NCBI GenBank assembly: GCA_028641055.1
Contig: CM054061.1
Location: 115,948,019 to 116,012,018 of the forward strand
Reading direction: 5' to 3'
From: Alopecurus myosuroides
Taxonomy: Eukaryota; Streptophyta; Magnoliopsida; Poales; Poaceae
DNA: 64,000 nucleotides
Shown piece by piece: positions 44,661 to 57,336 of the stretch (the first letter of the stretch is position 1; each line of letters opens with the position of its first letter). The position numbers and the translations under genes were made by a program. The notes beneath the pieces were generated by a model. The model ran no database searches and was not told the DNA's origin. It saw only the letters and a list, made by a program, of their open reading frames with translations.

Positions 44661-45570
44661 CCTTGCTTGAGTCATTGGGGTTTAGGCTGGCTTTTTTTTG
44701 GTGTTTTTGGCGCTGAAGGATTCCTTCGTGTTCAACGTCTCTTCTTTGACGGCTGGCATTTCTCCCTGGTTCATCTCCTTCTCCAGCTCACACAGCTCTT
44801 CTTTGGCAATTGTGGTTTCTACGCATATGACATTCACCATTTCCCACTCCTTTGACAACTTGAAGTTTCCACACACGGTGATGATGCCGCCTTTTGGTCC
44901 TGGCATCTTCATCTTGTTGTAGCGTATGGCATGGTATACACTTTGGAACGGTACAACCTTGAAAGAGATTTTCTCGGTTTGGAAGTGCTTTTCTTCCCCG
45001 AAGGTGACATCCAGGGAGATTTCTCCTAGGGATGTGGCCTGTCTTCCAGGGGACATGCCGTGGAACTTCACATTACGATGGTTTAATTGCTTCCGTGATA
45101 ACTAGAGCTTCTCCAATGTACTTAGGTACATGAGGTTTATGCTGGAATCGCCGTCCATAAGAACCTTGTGGAGTCTGATGTTTTCCACCAAAGCGTGTGC
45201 TCCGGGGTCTGGGATGTTTGGTGGGTGATCCGTGTGATATCATGTGATTGGAGTTTCAGCATACTTCAGGAATTTTGGGCTGGATGGCAAAATAGATTGA
45301 TCTCCCTCCATGCGGCTTTCACCTTTATGGCGGATGGGCTTGCCAGCCAGGAATGTGTGGTTTACACTCTTGTCACTTTAGGGAATTTTGGTTCGCCTTT
45401 CCTCTGGTGTTCCAAGATTTGGTCATCCGCATTGGAGGAACTTTTTGCCTATCCGTCTTTGGGCTTGGGTTTTGGATTGTACTTCCTTTTGAAATTCTTT
45501 CCCTTGTACCTGCTGTCAAATTCTCGCCTTAACACGATGTTGAGGCGGCATTGCTGATTTGTGAGGTTTG
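44661..45570 (-). pseudogene. Old TAT gag tail and protease
   Basis: The minus-strand protease reads VLMDGDSSINLMY near 45150 (family DGGSS; the catalytic Asp is kept), then MKFHGMSPGRQATSLGEISLDVTFG and the conserved GPKGGIITV. Compared with the young copy, the AILGRPAFAKF segment is missing. At the right edge a zinc-knuckle remnant (QQCRLNIVLRR, Lys-rich) runs into the Athila-like insertion; the other half of this gag is at 57337. Confidence 0.75.
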
Positions 45571-45575
45571 GCGCC

Positions 45576-47121
45576 TGATGCGTGTGAATACACATTCGTT
45601 CGAAGAACCCAAGTGGAAGGTATGAAGAGAGCAGCAGCAAGTTTCCCTCAGAAAGAAACCAAGGTTGAATCGACCTGTAGGAGTAAGGGGTAACTTCAGA
45701 AGGTTCATGCAGTTGAGATGGTAGGGTGCACTACCGGTTCAGCAGCAACGTGGAACCTACACAACATCATCAAATCACTTTGCCCCAACGAAGCAGTGAG
45801 GTTGTCAATCTCACCGGTTTTGCTGAACACAAAGAGGTTAAACATATGGTGTGGAAAACAATATGAAAATAGTAGCGACAGTGTGAAAACACTAATTGCA
45901 GTGGTTTTATTATCAGTATGAGAATTGGACCGGGGTCCACAGTTCACTAGTGGTGTCACTCCATAGAAGATACAGCTGGGCAATTGATAGAAATGAGAGC
46001 TGCACCGTAGTGCATATGCATGACATAAAGATTACTATGTGATTCATGCGGGCATTACAACAAAATACATAGACCGTCATCCAACTGCATCTATGACTAA
46101 TAATCCACCCTCCGAATATCATCCGAACAAACGTTGGGTATTAAGTTGCAAGGAACAGATAATCGCAGTAAGCAAAGTGTGTAATCTAAACAAAGTAAAC
46201 ATCGTTGTTTTCTCCCTAATGGCAACAGCACATCCTCCATCCGTCACGTTTCTGTCACTCGAGCACAGATGAAAAGGAGGCATGAACCCACTATCGAGCA
46301 TAAATACTCCCTCTTGGAGTCACTAGCATCTAATTGTCTAGAGCATCTACTAATAATGGAGAGCATGCAAGATCATAAATAACATACACATGAAGATACC
46401 ATGATAGATTGATAATCAAAAGACATAGCATTCAACATTCATCGGATCCCAGCAAACACAACATGTAGCATTACAATAAGATAATATCAATCATGTAAGG
46501 CAGCTCACGAGATCTAACATGAGGCATAAAGTGGAGAATACAACCATCTAGCTACTGCTATGGACCCGTAGTCCAGGGATGAACTACTCACGCATCACTC
46601 CGGAGGCGGGCATGGTGGTGTAGACCTCTCTAGTGATGAATTTCCCTCCCGGCAGGGTGCCGGGGAGAGCTCCAGAACCCTCCCAAACTCAGTTTGACGA
46701 TGACGGCGGCATCGGGTGTTTCTCGGGAAGAAGTGGTATATTTTTAGGGTTGACGTATCGGGGGGAATAAATAGGCGAAAGGGCGATGGCGGTGGACGCC
46801 CGAGAGGCCTACACCACCCCCAGGCGCGGCCAGGGGGGCGCCGCCCTATGGTGTGGCCCCCCTTTGGGTCTCTTCGGGACTCAGTGGAACATTCAGGAAT
46901 TCTAAGACTTCTGGGCTTCGAATTTTCCAATTCCGAGAATATTTCCACAACAACTTTTCTGAAAGTAAAAAAAAAGGGGGGGAACTCGCTTTGTGGTATA
47001 TTGTCAATAGGTTAGTCTCGTAAATTGATAAAAATGACATAAAGTGTATCGCAAACATGTAGAAAATAACATGAAAACAGCATGGAACATGAGAAATTAA
47101 GGCTACGTTTATGACGTATCA
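45576..47121 (-). mobile_element. 3' LTR of the Athila-like element
   Basis: 1546 bp; on the plus strand TGATGCGTGTGAATAC... to ...ATGACGTATCA. It aligns with 55710-57331, with scattered substitutions and a few indels, one removing a TAAATAACATGTGTGGTC-like segment present in the partner. Confidence 0.85.
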
Positions 47122-47135
47122 ACATCCCCAAGCTT
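47122..47135 (-). other. Polypurine tract of the Athila-like element
   Basis: The minus strand reads AAGCTTGGGGATGT directly before the LTR start. Upstream is the ACTTGAGGACGAGTAGG phrase that precedes the 3' LTR in many Sabrina/Athila-type grass elements. Confidence 0.75.
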
Positions 47136-50100
47136 AGTTCCTACTCGTCCTCAAGTAGGTAAACGACAAAACAAATCATTTCTGAGGTGACATGCTACCA
47201 ACATAAACTTGATCATCATAATAATGTAAAGCATGTAAACTAGGATCAAATGAATAAAGGTTGTGGTTTATAGTTGATATCAAATAAAATAATATATAAA
47301 CCATTCGGAAGAACAAAGTAAAACTTTTTAACGAATCAATACTAAAAGATAATCCACTATGCAAAGTATATTAAAGATGATTTAATCTTCAATAACAACA
47401 ATATAATCATCCAAGGCATAAAACTCTCACAAGAACTCCTGTTAGGATTAAGTCAAGCGACAACAATATGCACATAGGAAAATCATTCAAATAATTGTGC
47501 ACTCAAAACAAGAAAGCATTCTGTATTGGTTCCTGGCACCAGGATGTTGTGGCTAAAAGAATATTATGGGGGGTTTGGATGGTCAATGGAAGAAAGTCTC
47601 ACACAACTGAAAGTTATCTTTAGACAAGAGGAAGTCCTATAATCAAAGTTATGCAAGGAGTAGTCCACACAAAGGATGCACACAGAGCTATAAGTGTATG
47701 AAATCTCTCCAATGGAACTACTGGGGGTGCATCCAACTTGCTTGCTCACAAAGACCTAGAGCTCTTTTGAGGAGGCTCATCATTGGAATATACAAGCCAA
47801 GTTCTATAATGTAAGTTCCCCACATAGTTATGCAAGTCATAATATGAAAACTCTCTCCAAACTGAAGTAATGGTGCTAAAAAGGCACAAGTGTGGTATAA
47901 ATGATAGTAGTGTTGCTCCCTATCTTTTAATTTTCTCTCTTTTGCCTATTTATTTCTCTTTGGGCTTTATATATATATATATAACCTCACTGGTAAGGGT
48001 AACACTCTATTTTACAATGAATCAACACACTTTTAGTACTCATAACTCAAACAGAAATATCTATGTTGTAAATAAAACTAAATGCCCCTGCCAGTGTAGC
48101 AGTATGCAAAATAACAATGAAGCATGACAAGTAACATAATGATGATGGATGTTGTATGGAAATATATCTTGGAATGGCTAGGGAAATGCCATGGTAGGTA
48201 GGTATGGTGGCTATTTTGAGGAAGATAATTTTTGGCTTATGTGTAGAAGAACAAATTTCTCCCACGGGGTTGGATGCACTAGCGATGTTTGCACCAACTC
48301 TCAATGTGAGAATGATCAATGCACAGTACCGAAGAGGCTAGCAAATATGGATGGTGGAAGTGCAAGAAAACCACAACATAGAACTCACAAGTTAAAAGAT
48401 TCCAAATAAAATCACGATCTCACAAGGCATAATGAAAATCACTCCAAGAGGGTCTGTGGCAGTGACAAGTCACTGTTAGCTAACCCGACCATAGCGTGTA
48501 ACCAAAAGCTATTACGATTAATGTCAGCAAAGGAAGTCATATACCATTATCCAATCAACTGGTCAATTGAGTGTGGCACAGTTTCAAGCTTTTAGACCAA
48601 CCATTAATTGTTTTTACTCTACTAGACCAGCAATTTTACCATCAAGCATATTAATATCTCAAAACAACAACAAATAATCAAGTTAAACAGTTTAGTGATC
48701 TACAAGAATATTCAAGCTTTTTCGTCATACCATCTACCACACGTAGAATTTTCTAGTTCCATCAAACACCAAAAAAAAAACTCTCCAAGAGATATAGAAA
48801 GTAAACAAGAGAGTACTCACATAACTCTACTAAAACTAACATCTCTGAATAAGAGATGCACGAAAACAAAACAGGAGCTAAAAGGATTACAATAACTTGA
48901 AGAAAAGCTAAGAATACAAGTCATAATGAGTATTCAAATGAGAAAGCGGAGCGTGTCTCTCTCCCAAACAAGAATGCTAGGTTCCAATGATGTTTATTGC
49001 AGCAAGAAAACAAAAGAAAATAGAACGAAAATAAAAGACGCTCCAAGTAAATTTCATACGATGTGACCGAATAAAAATATAGTTTCACTGGAAGTGACCT
49101 GATAATTTGTTGATGAAGAAGGGGATGCCTTGGGAATCCCCAAGGTTATATGCCCGAGTCTTCTTATAATTTGTTGGGATGAACCACAGGGGCATCCCCA
49201 AGCTTAGACCTTGCACTCTTCTTGATCACATTATATCACCCTCTTCTCTTGACCCTTGAAAACTTCCTTCACACCACACTAAAAGAGTAATTCACATTAG
49301 AGGGTTAGTGCAACAATAATGTAGTGTTCCCACATTTAAATAATGCAAGAACATCTATATTATTGTGCTAGTCCCTGGATCAATTTCTACCACCACAGTA
49401 CAAGATGAAATATCATGCAAATCCATCAAATTCTATTACATCGCATGATCCAGTCTTTACAAAATAATATTACAACTTGCATAGTCTTAGAAGACTAGCA
49501 GAAAACAAAGAAGTACAGCGGAAAGCATAGAACAACATTGAGCCCATCTTCTTCATGTGCCACAGGAAAAACATGTTGGCGATATTCTCGAGATCCTAAA
49601 CGAAATCCTCACTCGTCTTCAGAATCATCTGCAGGATGGAATATGCAGCCACAAGGGAGTCAATACAATTTAATGTATTGGCAAGTAACACTATGGTGGA
49701 TATAAATGGCAAGAATAATACTACATGCTTTTTTGGCTGAGTGGACTTTTGGCTAAGTTTGCATAAAGCCAGTTTTCTCCTATCACTTCTGTAAAACAAC
49801 GTTTCTTTTCAAAGGGTGGCAACATTGGCTTAAGTTCCAAGCACCAAAACTACTGTTCACTTGGTCAAAATTTTACTTATTTAAAATGGTGATGTGATTC
49901 TTCCGTCCATCCTTGTCCAGCTGCTCATAGTTGTCCATAACCGGGGACATGGCTAAGATCTTAGTTTGTTAACTCTACAGAGTTTGTGCACTTTCACCTT
50001 CAGACTCAAATCAGCCCAAACAGCCTATACACTCTGAGTGCATTAAGGAAAGGAGAAAATTGAGACGAGATCTTTCAGAAGCAAGAATTCAACCTAATGG

Positions 50101-50531
50101 AAAGACCCGTTCCACCTATAATTATGCTACATCTGCTTGTCAAGCCCAGGCTGAACCCTCGCAACTTAGTTAATCAAGACAGAGCCCATATGACTAATGG
50201 CTGCACTAGAAGCAATCTAAACTTGGGTAACATTATAATCACTTTGTTCTTGGGTGGCATTCCTTCAAGTGAACACCCCTCGGGGAGACACTCAACTCTC
50301 GTCAGCCAAACAACCAAATCCACCCAGGTGGTTCATTGAAGTTTATACTTAGTATTTTTCCACAACATCAAGTAAAACAAATTTTGTAGCAAGGATAAGC
50401 ATCTACTAACTACCAAGACATCAAAATAACAAGGTATAAGGATGTCTACACACTAGTAGGATATAGCATAGCATAATAAAATTTTCTATCATGCATACTA
50501 CTCAAAATCTACTAATGCATATAGAAAATAA
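47136..50531 (-). mobile_element. Athila-like internal domain, 3' part; no genes seen
   Basis: 3.4 kb of A-rich DNA with no coding resemblance on either strand. It contains a short TA microsatellite (47969-47983) and an A10 run near 48770. It is bounded by the polypurine tract and the nested solo LTR. Confidence 0.6.
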
Positions 50532-53500
50532 TGGGTAGTTGAATGATGTGTTACTTTTCTTGTTGAAGTTGGTGAAGAATTCACACTCTCTTCACAAAAG
50601 ATCGTTGCTCTCTGGACAATCTATTCATTGAAAACACAATAACAAAATAAACAAGCATCCTAGCAAACAAACATACAAGTGTAGAAAACATACAGATCAA
50701 CTAACATATCAAAAGGGGTTTAACCAAGTTGGTTAGGACAAGGTCAAGGTTTGATTTTGAAAAGATTCATTCCCTAATTGTTCAACACTTGTTAAGGGGT
50801 TTCCAAGAGTTAACTAAGGATGTCTAGGTTGAGTTTTGTAGTGATCAAACTTTATTAGAAACATATTTATGTAAGAAGTTCCAAGAGTTCACCAAGGTGA
50901 TCTAACTATCTCACCTATTGTAACACGTAACAATGTGTAACACTTAGTAATTTTCATCAAGACATTTGAATGATTTAAGTTAGTCCTTCCATTTTGGTTT
51001 AGGGTAGGTCTAGGTTCAACTAACTTCATAACAATGGAGATAACAAGTTAAAGTCTTGGGATTTTCCATTTGGGTCAATGGTTGGACAAAAACAACTTTC
51101 TAAACTTCAACTTGTATGGATTTCTCCAAGCCTTCACATGATTGTCTTCTTGAAGATCATCTTCATGATTCTATTGTAGTCTTGTTCCTTGGATGGATTC
51201 TTCTCTTGGTCTTGATAAATTCTTCATGGCTTTCACTTCACTAATCTGGTTTGGGTATGGGATGGGCACAAATACCACTAAGTCAATTTAGAAAAGAAAT
51301 AAGAAGAAGGATAGAAAGAGAGAGGTAGATTTTTTCTTCTGGATTTCTTCACACTTGTACTTCCTTGAGTTGCTTCTAGTTATGGAGTCCAAGCCTTTTC
51401 TTCAAAACTTCTTCATTTATCTTCCTTGTAGCTCTTCATGTTGCCACCAAGTTGAAAATGAAGTTTTCTTCTTGAGTCTTGATCTCCATTTTGCTAACTT
51501 GATGATTTCTTGAAGCATGAAAGATGAGTGTAGAAGTAGATAGAAAACTAAAGTTCACTTGGTCTTGGATCCAAATAGCCATAACATCAAAGAGTAGATG
51601 ATGGAAACAATTTCTAAGACATGGTGAAAATGGATGTATCACTATGTTGGGTTTTTGGTAAAAAGCACATGGCCATGGTCCAAGGGTGTCCAAAATGGTT
51701 AGGCAAAGATGTCACTGGTTGAAGGTTACCTAATGGAACAATTTTGCAAAAGGAACTATATTGAATTCATTTATAGAATTAAATTTATGTCAAAAATACT
51801 CAAATATATCACTTAATTCTAAATTCCAATTTAACTTGTTCATAAATTATTTTGGGACAAAGGGTGTGAAAGACACATCCTAAGGTTTCCAAATATATTT
51901 TATTTACAACTTTTGGATTTGTAGAATTTGAATTATGTCAAAATTTCATCAAACAAGAACATTTAAATTTGAACCAATTTAAGTTTGTCAAATTTGAATT
52001 TGAACAGTGCTAAAAGATTCTACAGATCCAGGGGATTTAAAAATGTCCAACATTTCTAAATTTGGCTAAGTGGTTAAAAAGTTATGATGATTATAAGTTA
52101 CAGGGGCTTTTCTGTAAATCTGCCAATTAATTCTATTCGGTTGGAAAATTCAGAAAATGATCGTTACAAGTGGCAGCTCCTGATTGGCTGGGATAGGCTG
52201 ACTGTGCGCTGATTGTGCGCTGTTGATTGGGAAAGTGACGTGGCAAGTCACTGGATCTGGATCGTTAGATCCAAATCTAACGGCGGCATACCCCTTCGCT
52301 AGGATCTAATCCTAGGCGTTGATTCTAGATCTAACGAACCGAGGAGAGGGGAGGGGCTTACCGGAGTCGGCTCGCCGGAAAATGGCGGGGTGGTGGCGCA
52401 GCGCCCACGGGAGCGGACGACGGCGAGGTCACAGGGTGTCCCTGGCTTCTAGAAAACCACGAAGAGGACCGGAGGAACGTGGGGACTCCGATGGTGTGCT
52501 TGAAAGCTTCCCGTGGTGCTCCAAACGGAGGAGCCATGATGATTCCCGAGGCGGCAGTGCGGGACGGCTCCGGCGAGGCGTACTGCACGCCTTAGTGCAC
52601 CTGGGAACGAAATAAAATGATCAGAAGACGTGGTTACAAGAGATAGGAAGCTTAGAGAGGGAAGGGGGCTCGGAGATGGCGAGACCTGTCCGGATTTGTG
52701 CTCGCATGGCCGTGGTAACAGGGAACTCCGGCGAGGTTATTTGAGGGCCTCGGGGCTCTATTGGGAAAGGAGGCAGAGGGGAAATGGAGAGGGAGGGGAG
52801 GGCTATAAGGGGTCATGGTCGCATCAAGGATTAAACGCCTTAATCATGCGAATTGATTCGGAAATCAAACGAGCGTTTCTTCAGCAACATGCGCGGAATT
52901 TTTGGCTGATTGTAGAAGACGATGACATCACCCTTGACGTACGCGCAGGTCCCACCTGTCATAAGAACAAAGAGAGTGAGAGAGAGGTGACGGGTCGCGT
53001 GGGCTAGGTTGGTGCTGGGTTCTTTGGGTAGCGCACGTGCGGAAGAAAAGGGTAGGCCGGGGGGGATAGGATGGGCTGGGCCGACCGGTTGGTGGCTGTG
53101 TTGCTCCTTTTTTTTGGTTATTTTTTGTTGTTGTTGTTTTATTCAATTAGTCATAACTTTTGATTAAATATCCCAATTAGCCTCAAATCAATTTCTGAAC
53201 TTTTGTAAAAACCATATCTTTCAAGATAAAAACATTAGGTGTTGTTTCCAACACATTTCAAAATTAATATTTTGAAAATATAAATAAAACACTAATAGTT
53301 CTTATTATCATTTTTAAAAATTAGAAAATAATAAATTGATATTATTGTCTAAATAAAATTTTAGAGACATTAAACATTTCATATGCTATTTTTCAAAATC
53401 TTTTTAGCTCATTTTCATAAATTATATTTTAAAATTATGGATGATTTACTAAATGCCATTTCTAGAATAGAAAATTCAATAATTATAAAAGTGGCTAAAA

Positions 53501-53988
53501 TAAAATGTAGATAAACTCCACAAGCTTTAATATTGTTTTCAAGTCCTATTTTATGTTATTTTCAAAGCAAAACATTTTATGAATACCACTTTATGTTTAA
53601 ACCTGGAATAACATTTGGATATCAATATAAATAGTTGTTATTCTCATAAAATAATTCTGAGGCATAGGAACTGTTAGAGGTAATACTTCTATGGTTTCAG
53701 TGGCTATAAAACATTTTCAAAGTAATAGTTGATTTCAAAACATGTTATAAAATAAAGGTTTTCTAAGAGAAAACAATTTCTTTGAATAATGAATATTTAT
53801 TTTGAATGGGCTTTTAGGGTTTATGGAATAGAGGCATAATAGACTCTTAATTCCAAATTCATTGACATATGTGTTGTTTCCTTTTGTTTCTTGCATCTCA
53901 TCTGGTTTTTGGTGACTTGCACCACATGAAAACAAAAAGTTTCAAATTTTTGTGATTTTTGCACTTTCCAAAAATTAGGGATGTTTCA
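50532..53988 (-). mobile_element. Probable solo LTR (Tekay-like) in the Athila-like element
   Basis: The right end reads ...TTAGGGATGTTTCA, i.e. TGAAACATCCC on the minus strand, the usual start of Tekay-type LTRs. The left end starts TGGGTAGTTG. Both sides carry AATAA (50527-50531 and 53989-53993). The 3457 bp include an AT-rich U3-like half (53130-53980) and a GC-rich block (52270-53090), with some short plus-strand frames (52319-52615, 52630-53007) that match nothing I recognise. No internal region is present. Confidence 0.55.
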
Positions 53989-54473
53989 AATAAAGAAATT
54001 ATGGGTTCTGTATGGGCACAGGTGCTATTGATACTTTTAAACATTATCTACATACACTGTTGTTTTGTGAAGCAAAGAAATCCACTCGTAAAAGAGCAAA
54101 TGTAAGAAAAATGACAAAATCTATCAAAACCAGAATAGTCTGTAAAAACGAAATTTTAGGGGCACTTACGTTGCTCAGATCGAAAAACTTAAAGGATTAA
54201 AAAGTTTTGGAATTAGCTGAGGAATAAGCACAAAAGATTTTAGGTCATTCTGATCTTTTCGGATTTTATACGATTTTTTACGGTGGACAACAAAAATCTG
54301 TTTCCTGCGTAGAAATCCAAAATCAACTCCAACTTTTGTTGGAAACTTCACTTGGAACAACTAAAACATGAAAATAAAGATACAAAGGAGTTGCTACAGA
54401 AGTGTACAACCCCTTGACTCAAAGAAAACAGAGAAAAACAAAGCAAAAAAATAAAACCATGGGTTATCTCCCA

Positions 54474-55226
54474 AGAAGTGCTTTTCTTTAACACCTTTTA
54501 GCTAGGCCCGGAAAAGTGGATTCATGTGTTTTCAAGTGGAGAGGCATTCAAATCAAGATAAGACAATTACTCAATAATGCATTGTATTTTATCTAAATGT
54601 GTTTCATATGTTCCTCTCTTTGAACTTTTAGGTTCACTATCCTCATCAAATAAATTCCTAGGAACAATTCAATCAAAATTCTTTTCTTGGGATTCATGCA
54701 ATGCTACCAATTTAAAGGGGATTGGTATTTTATCCTCCTTTTCATTTTTTAAGTTTAGCTCTTTCGGGAGCACCAACAACATCTACATATGAGCCTAGCA
54801 TATTGAAACGATAAAAAACTTTTCTAGCTTCTATAGCAACAAAGTGATTCTCTCCCTAGAAGTGCTTTTCTTTAACGCCTTTTAGCTAGGCCAAAAAAAG
54901 TGGATTCATGTGTTTTCAAGTGGAGAGGCATTAAAATCAAGATAAAGAAATTCCTCAATAATGCATTATATTTTATCTAAATCTGTTTCAGATGTTCCTC
55001 TCTTAGAACTTTTAGGTTCACTATCCTCATCAAATAAATTCTCAGGAACAATCCAATCAAAATTCTTTTCATGGGCTTCATGCAATGCTAAGAATTTAAA
55101 GGGGATCGGTATTTTCTCCTCCTTTTCATTTTTAAGTTCAGCTCTTTCGAGAGCACCAACAACATCTACGTATGATCCTAACATATTGAAACGATCAAAA
55201 ACTTTTCTAGCTTCTATAGCAACATC
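54474..55226. repeat. Two-unit tandem duplication, period about 384 bp
   Basis: Unit 1 (from 54474) and unit 2 (from 54858) both start AGAAGTGCTTTTCTTTAAC and end CTTTTCTAGCTTCTATAGC. They differ by scattered substitutions (roughly 5-8% by eye). Unit 2 keeps an open minus-strand frame, while unit 1 is interrupted. Confidence 0.8.
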
Positions 55227-55244
55227 TCCAAATTCTTTAAGCAT
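54966..55244 (-). pseudogene. ORF relic of the Athila-like element
   Basis: 92 codons starting MLKEFGDVAIEARKVFDR and ending in a Lys/Glu-rich tail (DEDSEPKSSKRGTSETDL). It is near the 5' end of the element on the sense strand, where an ORF1/gag would begin. I do not recognise a domain. A duplicated, broken version lies at 54577-54792. Confidence 0.4.
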
Positions 55245-55682
55245 GGTTTCTAAGATATTTTTTTTATTTCTTCAATATTATTCAAGTTGAGGAACATATG
55301 TTGTAGTATGGGATGAAGGTTAACAAACCTAGATTCTAACATGTGGATTAAATAAGTTGCAGCAATTTAATAATTTGGAGCAAGCTCTATTATGCCTTCT
55401 TTCCTCAAAATTATCATGCTTACTAACATGATTAAAGAATTCTTTAATGGTATCCTTTCCAAGTATAGAACCACTACCAACTAGAAGATCTTTCAGGGTA
55501 AACTTAGGGAGAAACATAATGAAGGAAAACAACAGAGTAACAGAAGTAACAACTATAATAAGATCTATTTTTTGTGTTTTTGCTAAAGAGAAGCAAACAA
55601 GACAAAATAAAATAAACTAAGCAAAACTAAAACAAAGTAAAGAGATTGGAAGAGAGACTCCCCTTGCAGAAATTCTCTTCCT

Positions 55683-55699
55683 CCCAGGCAATGGCGCCA
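55683..55699 (-). other. Primer binding site of the Athila-like element
   Basis: The minus strand reads TGGCGCCATTGCCTGGG, close to the Asp-tRNA-type site of Athila elements (GCCGTTGCC). It is ten bases inside the 5' LTR end at 55710. Confidence 0.75.
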
Positions 55700-55709
55700 G
55701 AAAAGTGCT

Positions 55710-57331
55710 TGATGCATGTGAACACACGTTCATTGGGAGACCCCAAGAGGAAGGTATGAAGAGTGCAACAACAAGTTTCCCTCAGAAAGAAACCAAGGTT
55801 GAATCGACCAGTAGGAGAAAGGAGTAACTTCAGAAGGTTGATGCATTTGAGATGGTAGGGCGCACTACCGGTTCAGCAACAACGTGGAACCTACACAAAA
55901 CAATCAAATCACTTTGCCCCAACGAAGCAGTGAAGTTGTCAATCTCACCGGTTTTGCTGAACACAAAGAGGTTAAACGTATGGTGTGGAAAACAGTATGA
56001 GAACAATATGAAAACAATAGCAGCAGTGTGAAAATAGTAATTGCCGTGGTTGTATTATCGGTATGATAAAATGGACCGGGGTCCACAATTCACTAGTGGT
56101 GTCTCTCCATAGAAGATAAATAACATGTGTGGTCAACAAATTACAGCTGGACAATTGATAGAAATGAAGGCTGCACCGTAGTGCATATGCATGACATAAA
56201 GATTACTATGTGATACATGCGGGCATTACAAAAAAAATACATAGATCGTCATCCAACTGCATCTATGACTAATAATCCACTCTCCGTATATCATCCGAAC
56301 AAACGTTGGGTATTAAGTTGCAAGCAACAGAAAATCGCAGTAAGCAAAGTGTGTAATGTAAACAATGTAAACAAAGTAAACATCGTTGTTTTCTCTCTAA
56401 TGGCAACAACACATCCTCCATCCGTCACGTTTCTGTCACTCGAGCACAGATGAAAAGGAGGCATGAACCCACTATCGAGCATAAATACTCCCTCTTGGAG
56501 TCACTAGCATCTACTTGGCAAGAGCATCTACTAATAACGGAGAGCATGCAAGATCATAAATAACATACACATGAAGATAACATGAAGATAACATGATAGA
56601 TTGCTAATAAAGAGTCATAGCATTCAACATTCATCGGATCCGAGCAAACACAAAATGTAGCATTACAATAAGATGATCTCGGTCATGTAAGGCAGCTCAC
56701 GAGATCGAAACATGAGGCATAAAGTGGAGAAGACAACCATCTAGCTACTGTTATGGACCCGTAGTCCAGGGATGAACTACTCACGCATCACTCTAGAGGC
56801 GGGCATGGTGGTGTAGACCCCTCCGGTGATGAATTTCCCTCCCAGTAGGATACCGAGGAGAGCTCCAGAACCCTCCCGATCTCGTGTTGACGATAACGGC
56901 GGCCTCGGGTGTTTCTCGGGAAGAAGTGGTATATTTTTAGGTTTGACGTATCGGGGGAAATAAATAGGCGAAAGGGCGATGGCGGTGGACACCCGAGGGG
57001 CCCACACCACCCCCAAGCGCGGCCAGGGGTCGCGCCCTGCCCTATGGTGTGGCCCCATGTGGCCTCTGTCCGAGCCTCTTCGGGACTTCGTGGAACCTTC
57101 GGGAATTCTAAGACTTCCGGACTTCAAATTTTCCAATTCCCAAAATATTTCTAGAACAACTTTTCTGAAACTAAAAACAGCAGAAAACAGGGAACTAACT
57201 CTATGGAATCTTGTCAATAGGTTAGTCCCAGAAATTGATAAAAATGACATAGAGTGTATATGAAACATGTATCAAATAACATGAAAACAATATGGAACAT
57301 CAGAAATTAAGGACACATTTATGACGTATCA
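55710..57331 (-). mobile_element. 5' LTR of the Athila-like element
   Basis: 1622 bp; partner of 45576-47121. On the plus strand it starts TGATGCATGTGAAC and ends ATGACGTATCA, followed by the TSD GCGCC. Confidence 0.85.
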
Positions 57332-57336
57332 GCGCC

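Larger units (their letters stand above)
53994..55682 (-). mobile_element. Athila-like internal domain, 5' part with ORF relics
   Basis: Sequence downstream of the primer site on the minus strand. Short frames at 55532-55329 (MFLPKFTLKDLLVGSGSILG) and 55244-54966 may be relics of the first ORF. 54470-55226 is a tandem duplication. The region to 54000 is AT-rich and non-coding. Confidence 0.55.
45576..57331 (-). mobile_element. Athila/Sabrina-like Gypsy element, non-autonomous
   Basis: LTRs at 45576-47121 and 55710-57331, perfect TSD GCGCC (45571-45575 and 57332-57336). Orientation is minus: LTRs start TGATACGTCATAAA on the minus strand. The primer site has the Athila-type TGGCGCCATTGCC, and the polypurine tract is AAGCTTGGGGATGT. 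The internal domain lacks recognisable gag, RT or integrase; it has only short ORF relics near the 5' end and a nested solo LTR. It landed in the gag gene of the old TAT. Confidence 0.85.

Noticed and set aside
47969..47983. TA microsatellite
   Set aside because: Too short and ordinary to be informative beyond a mention in the spacer entry.
52319..53007. GC-rich plus-strand frames that look like a host gene exon
   Set aside because: They lie inside the probable solo LTR, have no recognisable domain, and GC-rich LTR leaders commonly give such frames.
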